Assembly (NCBI GenBank): GCA_902492275.1
Contig: CABUKW010000002.1
Coordinates: 17,972-81,971, forward strand
Source: an uncultured Peptococcaceae bacterium
GTDB lineage: Bacteria > Bacillota > Peptococcia > Peptococcales > Peptococcaceae
Length of the DNA stretch: 64,000 bases
Direction: 5' to 3'
The translations under genes were made by a program, and so were the position numbers. Shown here piece after piece: positions 52,179-60,861 of this stretch (positions are counted from its first letter, which is position 1; every line of letters begins with the position of its first letter). The notes beneath the pieces are model-generated. The model saw nothing but the letters and a program-made list of their open reading frames with translations. It was not told where the DNA came from and ran no database searches.

Positions 52179-55154
52179 TCACTGGGCAACATGCAACGAT
52201 GCCCATAAATCATTCAGGACATCATGGTGCCGTATGGTATATTCGTCAGGGGATTGTCTTTCTTTATATTCGTAACCAGACACCGCCCAAAAATCCAGCG
52301 CCGGCTGGGCAATATGCAAAATGGGATGATAGAGAAAAAGCCTATAATCGACACCATCCGTTCCCTGATAAACAAGGCTCTGCGTTGCTTCGTCCCAGCC
52401 ATCAACACCGCCATCTACCTTGAGATAATCCTGGCCAAAGGCCATGGCCACCTGCTCTGCATCCAGCCGCCAGCTGTCATGGCCGTTGGCCACAGCTTGG
52501 CTGATGGTCTGGGCCGCTTCATAAAGCTGCGGCAATAGATAGTCTACCGTTACGGTGCAGTCTGTGACCTGCCAGACGTCCCCTTTTTGCTCACATTGCA
52601 GCGTTTCTTCATACACATAATGCTGCTGCCCCGAATCCATCATGTCATAGGTGATGATGGCCAAATAGGGCATTAAGGGTTGTCCGGTGGGGCTCAGCTC
52701 CGGCAGTTGCAGCGTTACCTGCCAGCTTTCCACCCAGGGGCTGGAGCCGCGCAGAAACATATTTTTGCTTCCGTCATCATCGGTCACCCACATAGGCATC
52801 CAGTCTTCCCAGTCATCGGTATTTTCCCAATCGATTGCTTGGTCTACCGGTTTTCGCAGCGCCTCGCTCATGCGGGCATACCGCTTACTGCCGTCTCGGT
52901 CAGCCCAGCTTTGGGCCCACTGATCCGCCAACTGGGCCAAATTCTCCTGCTGACCGTCGTTTGCCAGCAGCACCCAGGTGTCATCGGCCTGATTGTACTG
53001 GTAATAGCTGCTGCCCTGCTGCTCTGCCATACTATCGGCTGTATCCTGGGTGCTAATGGCATAAATGCCAATAAGCCGCCCCTGCATGGGCGTACCCCCC
53101 CGCCAGTGCAGCTCAAAGGATACACACCGGACGCCGTCAATTTCCTGCAAGGCAGGCGCTGTCAATTGCTGTTGGGCGGCATCAAACCCTTTATGATATT
53201 TCAGCCACTGTTCCAATCGTACCTGCGGTCGGAAAAAATAGAGACTGCTCTGTTCACGCTGCAATTTTTCTAATAAGGTCCCGTTATTAGGTCCACCGCT
53301 CCACAGGACATTCAGCCAGTCTAAATACTCCTCTGCCGACAACGTAACGGCTTTGTCGGCGGTACTGTACTGCAATGCGCCATCTTCCGTAGAAACCAAT
53401 AGCATCGATTGCTGCAGCAACTCATCCAGCCGCAGACAATATGCATAGATGGCTTGCACATCAAATTGGTACTGTTCCGGATTCACCGTAAACTCTACAC
53501 TGTCTTCCTCCACCACTTCCAACTGTCCGTTTTTATCAAACTGCAGCAACTGCCAGCTATAGGTGGCATAGCCCTGCCCCATATAGGGTGTGTATTGCAG
53601 CAGATAATCTTCCCCGTCCCTGTGATAGAGAAAATAATTGCTCCAACCGACATGGGCCCGGTTCAAATCTGCGCTGTACAACACGGCACCATCATCCTGA
53701 TACACGGCCAATAAGGCAGTGTCCTCCTGCTCCCATAGGGTAGGATTGACAACGATAGGCTCCTGGATGCCGTCATGGTCTAAATCGGCCAGGAAAAGGG
53801 TATCGGTCAGTTGGGCGCGGGCTTCAGCGCCATACTGAGCAAAGACTGCCAAAATTTCCTCCGGCTGCTGCACCGCCAGATAGGCGCAGCGCTCTGTATC
53901 CTGGTCTAAAGGCTCCAGTTGGCTGCAATCGCCGTTAAAGGCAAAGCGACTGATCAGTTGGCCGTCGGCAGTTTCAAATTGCACAACGTTGACCGTAGGC
54001 ACCAAATAGACTTCATATTCGTTGAACATATTGCCGTGGCGGTAATCGCGGCCTTGCTTTTTCACCTGCACAGCGGCCAGCGCCTGCTGCAGATGGGCAA
54101 GCTGGGCTTTGTCGGTCACTTCTACGATGGCGCTGCCCCAGCGCACCGTGGCATGATCGATGGCGGCTGTTGCGGTATACACCTCCGGTCGCAAATCGCC
54201 CATAGCATACACCTGCACCGGATTGACGCCCAGCGCCGCCATCATCATCACAATCACTGCCAGGGCTACCGCCGCCACACCCACTGCCGCCTGCTTATAA
54301 CGCAGTACATGCCGGATGCGTTGCTTGACGCTGTTGTTGCCAAAGGCTACCGGACAACTCCATTTGGGCGTCTGCACCGCTAATTGCAGCAACGTATTGC
54401 TGTAGCACCACTTCTGATTGTCATTCAACTGACCGACGGCCCGTTCATCGCAGGCCAGCTCCACATCGCGGCTGTAAAAATGCCAGGCAACCCACACCAG
54501 CGGATTCATCCAGTGTACCACAACCGCCAGCCAAAATAGCGGCTTCAGCAGGAAATCTCTGCGGCTAATATGGCTGCGCTCGTGGAGCAGCACCCATTGC
54601 CGCTGGTCGTCCTCCAGGCCAAAGGGCAGATAGATTTTGGGCTTCACAATGCCGAAGACAAAAGGCGAAGCGATATGCTCACAGAGATAAACCCCTTCCC
54701 CGTCAGGCACCGCCTCCCGCAGCTGCCGCCGCAGCCGCAGCCAGCTTATGACGGTGTAAGCGCATAATAACGCCATCCCCAGCACCCACAATCGGGCCGC
54801 CACAAACAGATACACCTGCAATGGATTGACGCTGCCCTGCGGATTGGGCGCTGAGGTTTGCTGCAGCACCGGATTGATGGTTTTATCGGCAATGGCATCG
54901 ACCGACGCTGCATCAGTCTGCACCTGCGGCGTGGTGTACACAATCTCTGGTTGGATAGTCTGATGCTGCGGCACCAAACTAAACTCACTTTCCACCGTCA
55001 CCGGACACAGCAGGCGAAACAGCACCACCAGCCACAGCAGACACACATATTTTTTCGGCGCAGGCCGCAGCAGCAACCGCAGCAACAACACCACTGCAAT
55101 GACCCAGCTGGCCGTTACCGATAAATTCACCACTTCTAGAAAGAAATCCTCCAT
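52179..55154 (-). CDS. BlaR1/MecR1-type M56 protease sensor (locus 2), long form
   Basis: A 991-residue membrane sensor, much longer than classical BlaR1. Four membrane helices and the zinc protease loop HERSH (191-195) with DVELACDE are intact. A membrane helix GVAAVALAVIVMMMAALG (about 305-325) leads to two external domains. Domain A (about 340-740) contains a calcium-loop-like DLDHDGIQE, and domain B (about 745-960) carries LADQWAQSWADRDG and MFLRGSSPWVESW. Neither looks like a penicillin-binding domain. The ATG at 55154 overlaps the blaI-like stop in TGATG. Domain A is shared with the protein at 55556 and domain B with the lipoprotein at 51290. Confidence 0.85.
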   Translation of the reverse strand: MEDFFLEVVNLSVTASWVIAVVLLLRLLLRPAPKKYVCLLWLVVLFRLLCPVTVESEFSLVPQHQTIQPEIVYTTPQVQTDAASVDAIADKTINPVLQQTSAPNPQGSVNPLQVYLFVAARLWVLGMALLCAYTVISWLRLRRQLREAVPDGEGVYLCEHIASPFVFGIVKPKIYLPFGLEDDQRQWVLLHERSHISRRDFLLKPLFWLAVVVHWMNPLVWVAWHFYSRDVELACDERAVGQLNDNQKWCYSNTLLQLAVQTPKWSCPVAFGNNSVKQRIRHVLRYKQAAVGVAAVALAVIVMMMAALGVNPVQVYAMGDLRPEVYTATAAIDHATVRWGSAIVEVTDKAQLAHLQQALAAVQVKKQGRDYRHGNMFNEYEVYLVPTVNVVQFETADGQLISRFAFNGDCSQLEPLDQDTERCAYLAVQQPEEILAVFAQYGAEARAQLTDTLFLADLDHDGIQEPIVVNPTLWEQEDTALLAVYQDDGAVLYSADLNRAHVGWSNYFLYHRDGEDYLLQYTPYMGQGYATYSWQLLQFDKNGQLEVVEEDSVEFTVNPEQYQFDVQAIYAYCLRLDELLQQSMLLVSTEDGALQYSTADKAVTLSAEEYLDWLNVLWSGGPNNGTLLEKLQREQSSLYFFRPQVRLEQWLKYHKGFDAAQQQLTAPALQEIDGVRCVSFELHWRGGTPMQGRLIGIYAISTQDTADSMAEQQGSSYYQYNQADDTWVLLANDGQQENLAQLADQWAQSWADRDGSKRYARMSEALRKPVDQAIDWENTDDWEDWMPMWVTDDDGSKNMFLRGSSPWVESWQVTLQLPELSPTGQPLMPYLAIITYDMMDSGQQHYVYEETLQCEQKGDVWQVTDCTVTVDYLLPQLYEAAQTISQAVANGHDSWRLDAEQVAMAFGQDYLKVDGGVDGWDEATQSLVYQGTDGVDYRLFLYHPILHIAQPALDFWAVSGYEYKERQSPDEYTIRHHDVLNDLWASLHVAQ
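54184..54287 (-). repeat. 104-bp segment nearly identical to 56739-56842
   Basis: The coding segment for the last membrane helix and MGDLRPE in the long sensor matches the protease-less gene with three differences in 104 bases. The flanking sensor domains are highly diverged. Confidence 0.85.
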
Positions 55155-55519
55155 CACCGCACCTCCCTGTGCCGGTCAATCATTGCCTTCAGTTCCTCTG
55201 CCTCCTGCTCCGACAGGGTGTCCCCGCCTAAAAAGGCTGCAATAAAGCTGGGCAGCGAGCCGCCGAAGGTGCGCTTCACAAACTGCCGGCTCTCGCCCCG
55301 CTGAATTTCCTCTCGGGGAATTTTAGACGTTACCACCGACTGTTCCGTCTGAAAGATGCCCCGCTCGCACAATCGCTTCAGCACCGTGTAGGTGGTAGTT
55401 CGTTTCCATTCCAACTGCTCCTGACACAGCCGCACCAGCTCTTTGGTGGTCACCGGCTCGTGGGCCCACACAATGCAGGCAAACCGATATTCACTGTCAA
55501 ATATTTTTGGCGTTTCCAT
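55154..55519 (-). CDS. BlaI/MecI-family repressor (locus 2)
   Basis: A 121-residue winged-helix repressor, paralogous to that at 28793 (FDSEYRFACIVWAHEPVTTKELV and KRTTTYTVLKRLCERGIF). It should bind the GTCTAAT-based operators at 56945-56984. No operator lies directly before it; only 36 bases separate it from the protease-less sensor gene upstream, so both are in one transcript. GGGAGGAGG precedes the ATG. It overlaps the M56 gene by one base. Confidence 0.9.
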   Translation of the reverse strand: METPKIFDSEYRFACIVWAHEPVTTKELVRLCQEQLEWKRTTTYTVLKRLCERGIFQTEQSVVTSKIPREEIQRGESRQFVKRTFGGSLPSFIAAFLGGDTLSEQEAEELKAMIDRHREVR

Positions 55520-55555
55520 TTGCCTCCTCCCTTCTATTCATCTCTATCCATCGTT

Positions 55556-56899
55556 CTATTGCAGCAGCTGCAGCGCAGTATCCTCCAAAAGCTGCCAGGT
55601 CTGACCGTCATGTTGATAATACTGATGGCCCCGCTGTTTATCGTCGGCCCCCTGAGGATTCTGGGCGCTGATGGCATAGCTGCCTACAAACTGCTGGCTT
55701 TCCGTTTTATAGAGCCGAAATGCGACACATGGTTTGTTGTCAATGGTGACCGTCCATGGCCGCTGTAATTGATAAGACTTCCAGGATATACCTCTGTTAT
55801 CCTGCAGCCATTGCTGCAACTGGCCCCGTGATAAATCATACTGTATGGAATTCTCCAACTGCTCCAATCGCTGCAATAGCGCTTCCCCATTGTCTGCACC
55901 AGACGTCGCCGGCAGCCAGTCCAAAAATTCCTCTGCCCGATATTGGCAGCGGTTCTCTGCCGTACTGTAGCATTGAAGCCTATCGCCGTCGGTATAAGCA
56001 AGCAAAACAGCATTTTCTAACAGATCGTTCAGCCTTTGCAGAAATTCATACATGGCCTGTGCGTCAAAATTCTGATCAGCCGACTTCAAGCTAAATTGAA
56101 TTTCATCCTGCTGCACCACGTTTCGATTCCCCTGTTTGTCAAATTCCTGCAAATACCAGACCAAAACAGACGGCTCGTTGGAATAATCCAGCACATCGGC
56201 ATGATACTCCAGCAAATAATCTTGCCCATCTATTTCACATAAATAATGACTTTCCGTTCCGCTGACCCAGTTCTTGACCGGCAGCGCCATGCCGTCCGCG
56301 GTGTAAGCGCTTATCAATCCATATTCAGGATTCAACACCACCTGTTCCTCTACACCGTCATGGTTCAAATCGGCCAGAAAGGTGGTGTCCTGCAACTGCT
56401 GACGGCCCGCTGTCCCATATTGGGCAAACAGAGGAAAAATCTGCTGCGGATTCTTCACCTGCAAATAGAGGGGATCCGCCCCGCTCAAAAGCTCCAGCTC
56501 TGTACAATCACTTTTGAAGGCTGCTCTGCAAAGCCAATCGGGATCTGCTTCTTTGGCAAACAGAATTGCGGTGTCCATGGTGGTACCATGACGAATGGCG
56601 CCGCTCAAATCCGCTGTCTGCTCCCGCACCTGCAAGCCAGCCAGCGCCTGCTGCAGCCGGACAATGTCCTCTTGATCCGTAAGTTCCACCTGCACACTGC
56701 CCCATTGCAGATATGCGATATCGACCGGTTCTTCTATTTCCGGCCGCAAATCGCCCATAGCATACACCTGCACCGGATTGACGCCTAGCGCCGCCATCAT
56801 CATCACAATCACTGCCAAGGCTACCGCCGCCACACCCACTGCAATGACCCAACTGGTCGTTACCGATAAATTCACCACTTTTGAAAAGAAAGCTTTCAT
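55556..56899 (-). CDS. Protease-less BlaR1 derivative: membrane anchor plus sensor domain A
   Basis: A 447-residue protein beginning MKAFFSKVVNLSVTTSWVIA, the first helix of the M56 sensor. It jumps directly to GVAAVALAVIVMMMAALG, the last membrane helix, without the three middle helices and the HExxH protease. The rest is a diverged copy of domain A with DLNHDGVEE at the calcium-loop-like site; domain B is missing. It could be a decoy, co-receptor or inhibitor of the full sensor. The ATG at 56899 has GGAGG 7 bases upstream. It is the first gene behind the double operator, so it is the most directly controlled product. Confidence 0.82.
   Translation of the reverse strand: MKAFFSKVVNLSVTTSWVIAVGVAAVALAVIVMMMAALGVNPVQVYAMGDLRPEIEEPVDIAYLQWGSVQVELTDQEDIVRLQQALAGLQVREQTADLSGAIRHGTTMDTAILFAKEADPDWLCRAAFKSDCTELELLSGADPLYLQVKNPQQIFPLFAQYGTAGRQQLQDTTFLADLNHDGVEEQVVLNPEYGLISAYTADGMALPVKNWVSGTESHYLCEIDGQDYLLEYHADVLDYSNEPSVLVWYLQEFDKQGNRNVVQQDEIQFSLKSADQNFDAQAMYEFLQRLNDLLENAVLLAYTDGDRLQCYSTAENRCQYRAEEFLDWLPATSGADNGEALLQRLEQLENSIQYDLSRGQLQQWLQDNRGISWKSYQLQRPWTVTIDNKPCVAFRLYKTESQQFVGSYAISAQNPQGADDKQRGHQYYQHDGQTWQLLEDTALQLLQ
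56739..56842 (-). repeat. Second copy of the 104-bp segment
   Basis: It ends at the 7-bp sequence CCACTGC (56836-56842), which is also the first base pairs of the match to 55091-55135 (N-terminal helix). This places the deletion junction inside CCACTGC. Confidence 0.85.
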
Positions 56900-56941
56900 C
56901 GCCACACCTCCATGCCGTTGCATTTCCATGAAACAATCACA

Positions 56942-56987
56942 TTTGTCTAATCCATTAGACTATATTTAGTCTAATGGATTAGACAAA
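56942..56987. promoter_or_regulatory. Double BlaI operator in a 46-bp perfect palindrome
   Basis: Two 16-bp near-palindromes, GTCTAATCCATTAGAC (56945-56960) and GTCTAATGGATTAGAC (56969-56984), are also inverted copies of each other. Together they form a 21-bp perfect inverted repeat with a 4-base centre. Centres are 24 bases apart. Confidence 0.88.
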
Positions 56988-56996
56988 TAAAGTCAA
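56968..56996 (-). promoter_or_regulatory. Promoter of BlaI/BlaR1 locus 2
   Basis: TTGACT (56996-56991) and TAGACT (56973-56968) with a 17-base spacer. One operator lies in the spacer and overlaps the -10, and the other lies downstream. Same plan as locus 1. Confidence 0.83.
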
Positions 56997-57033
56997 GTAA
57001 ATTTTAGAAAAATAAAATAAAAAATTGCCAAAC

Positions 57034-57057
57034 AAAAAACCGTCCCAAGAACGGTTT
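57034..57057 (-). terminator. Terminator of the cupin gene
   Basis: AAACCGT (57037-57043) and ACGGTTT (57051-57057) form the stem. On the minus strand it is followed by TTTTTTG. Confidence 0.7.
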
Positions 57058-57093
57058 CCAAAATACTTCTACCACATCATTCTGTTTATATTT

Positions 57094-57423
57094 TTACAGA
57101 TAATCTTCCCGGACCGGTGTAAACACATCGATTACCTGGCCGCCTTGCAATACCTCAAAGGAATGGGGCACATTGCCGGGAATGGCATAGCTGTCGCCAG
57201 AATGCAGTTCAAACACCTGCTCGGCAATTACCAGCCGATAAGAGCCGGAAATCACATAGCCGCTCTGTTCATGAGGATGCTGATGGGTCGTGGCGAAATT
57301 GCCATCTACATAGTTCATTTTGGCCACCATAGAGTTTTCTCCCACTGCCAGGGAATCCAAAGACACGCCTTTAAAGGTTCGCTTTTTGGCGTCTTCCTTC
57401 TTTACGACCATTCTGTTCTGCAT
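57094..57423 (-). CDS. Cupin-fold protein
   Basis: A 109-residue single-domain cupin. It shows HQHPHEQSGYVISG (His, His and Glu ligands of cupin motif 1) and IPGNVPHSFEVLQGG (motif 2 His). It probably binds a metal and a small ligand; many such proteins have no assigned reaction. TAGGAGG precedes the ATG at 57423. It follows the GNAT gene by 26 bases on the same strand and is likely cotranscribed with it. Confidence 0.83.
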   Translation of the reverse strand: MQNRMVVKKEDAKKRTFKGVSLDSLAVGENSMVAKMNYVDGNFATTHQHPHEQSGYVISGSYRLVIAEQVFELHSGDSYAIPGNVPHSFEVLQGGQVIDVFTPVREDYL

Positions 57424-57449
57424 GATGCTACCTCCTATTTTTATACAGC

Positions 57450-57929
57450 TTATTCTTTTGTATCTGCTTTCGCCGGCACCAAATATTCAAACTGAATGTC
57501 GGCTCTATCATATCCCCAATAGGCTTTCTCTAGTGGCACTTCTTGAAAGCCGAATTTTTCATAGATATGCAGCGCAGGCTTTAAGCTGCGATTTGAAATC
57601 AACGTCAGTTTTTCGGCGCCCTGTCCTATGGCATATTGCATGGCGGCCTGAAAAACGGCCTGACCTGCGCCGCGGCCCTGGTATTGCTCATCGGCGGCCA
57701 GCTTGCAGATTTCCCATACAGCATGGCCCAACGGCTGGGCCATGCAGGTAGCCAGCACCTGATTTTCTTCTACGGCAAAATAAATCATAGCGCCTTTGTC
57801 CAGCCATTCGTCCACGTGTTCTAAAATATCTCTGTCGGCTTGCTCCATCACAAAAAATTTTTCCACATAAGCAGTATTGAGCGCAATAAAATCCTGTTTA
57901 TAACAGGGCTGATAGGCTACAATCTCCAT
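57450..57929 (-). CDS. GNAT-family N-acetyltransferase
   Basis: A 159-residue acetyltransferase. Motif A is AADEQYQGRGAGQAVFQAAMQYA with the RGxGxA-type acetyl-CoA loop, followed by LISNRSLKPALHIYEKFGFQEVPL (motif B). It resembles the subgroup that starts 'CYKQDFIALN' and is usually of unknown substrate. GAGGTG precedes the ATG at 57929. It is divergent from the LysR gene, which may control it. Confidence 0.83.
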   Translation of the reverse strand: MEIVAYQPCYKQDFIALNTAYVEKFFVMEQADRDILEHVDEWLDKGAMIYFAVEENQVLATCMAQPLGHAVWEICKLAADEQYQGRGAGQAVFQAAMQYAIGQGAEKLTLISNRSLKPALHIYEKFGFQEVPLEKAYWGYDRADIQFEYLVPAKADTKE

Positions 57930-58058
57930 CCATCTTTCACCTCTGTTTGTCTGTTTCAGAAACCGGCCAGTTCTCTGCTTGACTTTATTATACGCAGGCA
58001 GCTATAATAAGTAAAACGAATTTTTCTAATATTAATATCAGAAAAGGTGATTTGTCGA

Positions 58059-58928
58059 ATGAATCGCTATCTCGCACTGCAAAAGATTTTAGAGCTGGGC
58101 AGCTTCACCAAAGCCGCCGAAGCACTGGGCTATACCCAATCCTCTATCAGCCAGATGATTGCGTCTTTAGAACAGGAACTATCCATCAAGCTGCTGTCCC
58201 GCTCCCGCACCGGCGTGAAACTCACCCTGGAAGGCGCTGAACTATATCCTTTTATCGAACGCAGCATTTTGCAGTATCAGGCTATGCAAGAAAAAGCCAG
58301 AGAAATCCGCGGACTGGATACCGGCGTCATCCGCGTCGGCACGATTTCCAGTATCACCTGCCACTGGATGCCCCAGCTTATCAGCGGATTTCAACAGCGT
58401 TATCCCAACGTACAGTTCCTATTCCATCAGGGCGATTATACCTCCATTCAAGAGTGGATTAAAATCGGCGCTGTAGATTTCGGCTTTATCACACCGCCAG
58501 CCGTCAGCGATTTGGAAACTATTCCGATCAAACGCGGCGAAATGCTAGCCGTATTGTCCCAGCACCATCCCTTAGCCGCACAAGCTGCCGTGCCGCTGCA
58601 AAAACTGGCAGAAGAACCCTTTATCCTGCTGGAAGAGGGCCATTACAGCGAACCGCTGGAAGCCTTCGTCGCCGCTGGTTTTACGCCTCAAATCAAATAT
58701 ACCATCCATGATGACTACGCTATCATGACTATGGTAGAAGCAGGCTTAGGCGTCAGCATTCTGGCCGAACTCATGCTGCGCCGCAACAACTATCACATCG
58801 TCTGCCTGCCCATCGAACCGCCCATCTTCCGCAACTTGGCTATCGGCTATAAAGACAAAGACAGTCTGCCCATCGCCAGCAAATATTTTATACAATATCT
58901 GCTGGACAACGTGGACAAGCTGCCCTAA
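58059..58928 (+). CDS. LysR-family transcriptional regulator
   Basis: A 289-residue LTTR. The winged HTH is LGSFTKAAEALGYTQSSISQMIASLEQELSIKLLSRSRTGVKLTLEG (residues 12-58). The effector domain begins RVGTISSITCHWMPQLISGF and ends GYKDKDSLPIASKYFIQYL. The ATG at 58059 has AAAGGTG upstream; a GTG at 58047 is too near to it. It is divergent from the GNAT-cupin pair, the usual arrangement for LysR regulators and their targets, but the effector is unknown. Confidence 0.9.
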   Translation: MNRYLALQKILELGSFTKAAEALGYTQSSISQMIASLEQELSIKLLSRSRTGVKLTLEGAELYPFIERSILQYQAMQEKAREIRGLDTGVIRVGTISSITCHWMPQLISGFQQRYPNVQFLFHQGDYTSIQEWIKIGAVDFGFITPPAVSDLETIPIKRGEMLAVLSQHHPLAAQAAVPLQKLAEEPFILLEEGHYSEPLEAFVAAGFTPQIKYTIHDDYAIMTMVEAGLGVSILAELMLRRNNYHIVCLPIEPPIFRNLAIGYKDKDSLPIASKYFIQYLLDNVDKLP

Positions 58929-59027
58929 GAAAGTATCAAGTCATTTTACAGTCAAGCAAATTCGATGCAAAAGGCAAAATTTCTGCCATGGCAGCGTAAA
59001 CATGAACACTTAGAACAGTATCCATAC

Positions 59028-59060
59028 AAAAGCGGCGGCCAGATTGCTCTGACCGCCGCT
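59028..59060 (-). terminator. Terminator of aspS
   Basis: AGCGGCGG (59031-59038) pairs with CCGCCGCT (59053-59060), with an inner CAGA/CTG match. On the minus strand it is followed by TTTTG. Confidence 0.75.
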
Positions 59061-59085
59061 TCATTATCATTGCCTAATAAATCAC

Positions 59086-60861
59086 TTATTTTTTAACATC
59101 CAGCTTGATATGCAATTCACGTAACTGGGCGTTGGACACTGGCGATGGGGCTTCCATCATAACATCCATAGCACTCTGCGTTTTGGGGAATGGAATGACA
59201 TCGCGGATGGTTTCCCGTTTGGCCATCAGCATCAGCAGACGGTCTACACCGAAAGCCAAACCGCCATGTGGTGGCGCACCATACTGGAACGCATTGAGCA
59301 AGCCGCTGAACTGTTCGGTATATTCTTCCGGCGTCATATTGAGCAACTTGAACATTTTTTCCTGCAATTCACTATCGTGAATACGGATACTGCCGCCGCC
59401 GACTTCTACGCCGTTCAATACCATATCGTAAGCGCGGGCCCGCACTTTGCCCGGGTCTGTTTCCATCAACGGAACGTCTTCCAGCATCGGGCAAGTAAAT
59501 GGATGATGCATTGCATAATACCGCTGGGTTTCATCATCCCATTCCAGCAGTGGGAATTCGGTTACCCATAAGAAGCACAGTTCATCTTCATCAATTAGGA
59601 CAAACCGTTTGCCCAATTCCAAACGTAAATGACCCAAGGCATCGCAGGTGGTCTTGAAGTTGTCAGCCACACAGAAAATAATGTCGCCCGGCTCTGCGCC
59701 AACACGGTCAAAGATGGCTTTTACTTCTGCTTCACTGAGAAATTTCAGCAACGGAGATTTCACTTCGTTTTCATCGCTGATATGGAAATAAGCCAAACCT
59801 TTGGCACCGTAAATAGCCACATATTTGGTCAGCGCGTCGATATCGCGGCGGCTCAGCTTGTGTACTCCGCCTTTGGCATTGATGGCTTTCCCCACGCCGC
59901 CGTTGGCCACAGTCTGGGCAAATACTTTAAAACCGCAGCCGTCGGCAATATCGCTTAAATCTACCATTTCCAAGCCAAAACGCAAATCCGGTTTATCAGA
60001 ACCATATTTATTCATGGCTTCATCCCATGTCATTCTGCGGAATGGCGTTGGGATATCGCGGTCTAAGGCCACTTTGAAGATATGCCGAATCAAGCCTTCG
60101 TTTAAGGTCATGATATCGTCTTCATCTACAAAGGATAATTCCATATCCAACTGGGTAAATTCGGGCTGACGGTCTGCACGTAGGTCTTCATCGCGGAAGC
60201 AGCGGGCAATCTGGAAATATTTTTCCATACCGGCCACCATCAGCAACTGCTTGAACTGCTGCGGCGATTGGGGCAGCGCGAAAAATTCGCCTTCATGCAC
60301 ACGGCTGGGCACTAAATAATCGCGGGCCCCTTCTGGCGTACTCTTTTGCAGAATGGGGGTTTCAATTTCCAAAAAGCCCTGTTCATCCATGTAATCGCGC
60401 ATCGCCTTTACCACTCTGTGCCGCAGAATGATATTATTTTTCATTTCCGGACGGCGCAAGTCCAGATAACGATATTTCAGACGGATCGTCTCATCGACGT
60501 CCACATCATCGGTCAGATAGAATGGCGGTGTTTTGGCCTTGTTCAAAATAACCAGCTCGGTGGCTACCACATCAATTTCACCGGAAGCCAGTTTTTCGTT
60601 GACCATGCCTTCTGGACGCTGCCGCACGGTACCCCGCACAGCCAACACATATTCGCTACGCACCGAATCGGCTGCGGCAAACACTTCCTGGCTGCAGGTT
60701 TCCGGACTGGCCGTTACCTGGGCAATCCCGGAGCGGTCCCGCAAATCAATAAAGATCACGCCGCCATGGTCGCGGCGCTTCTGCGCCCAGCCCATCAGAA
60801 CGACTTCCTGACCTACATGCTCCTTGCGCAGGTCATTACAATTGTGTGTACGTTTTAACAT
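59086..60861 (-). CDS. aspS: Aspartyl-tRNA synthetase
   Basis: A 591-residue class IIb synthetase of the bacterial type: N-terminal OB-fold anticodon domain ([25 protein letters not shown]), motif 1, motif 2 [23 protein letters not shown], a GAD insertion domain (about 290-410) and motif 3 [12 protein letters not shown]. The presence of the GAD domain indicates a bacterial form; whether it is discriminating or also charges tRNA-Asn is not determined here. It begins right after the hisS stop codon and shares an operon with hisS, a common Bacillota order. Confidence 0.96.
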   Translation of the reverse strand: MLKRTHNCNDLRKEHVGQEVVLMGWAQKRRDHGGVIFIDLRDRSGIAQVTASPETCSQEVFAAADSVRSEYVLAVRGTVRQRPEGMVNEKLASGEIDVVATELVILNKAKTPPFYLTDDVDVDETIRLKYRYLDLRRPEMKNNIILRHRVVKAMRDYMDEQGFLEIETPILQKSTPEGARDYLVPSRVHEGEFFALPQSPQQFKQLLMVAGMEKYFQIARCFRDEDLRADRQPEFTQLDMELSFVDEDDIMTLNEGLIRHIFKVALDRDIPTPFRRMTWDEAMNKYGSDKPDLRFGLEMVDLSDIADGCGFKVFAQTVANGGVGKAINAKGGVHKLSRRDIDALTKYVAIYGAKGLAYFHISDENEVKSPLLKFLSEAEVKAIFDRVGAEPGDIIFCVADNFKTTCDALGHLRLELGKRFVLIDEDELCFLWVTEFPLLEWDDETQRYYAMHHPFTCPMLEDVPLMETDPGKVRARAYDMVLNGVEVGGGSIRIHDSELQEKMFKLLNMTPEEYTEQFSGLLNAFQYGAPPHGGLAFGVDRLLMLMAKRETIRDVIPFPKTQSAMDVMMEAPSPVSNAQLRELHIKLDVKK

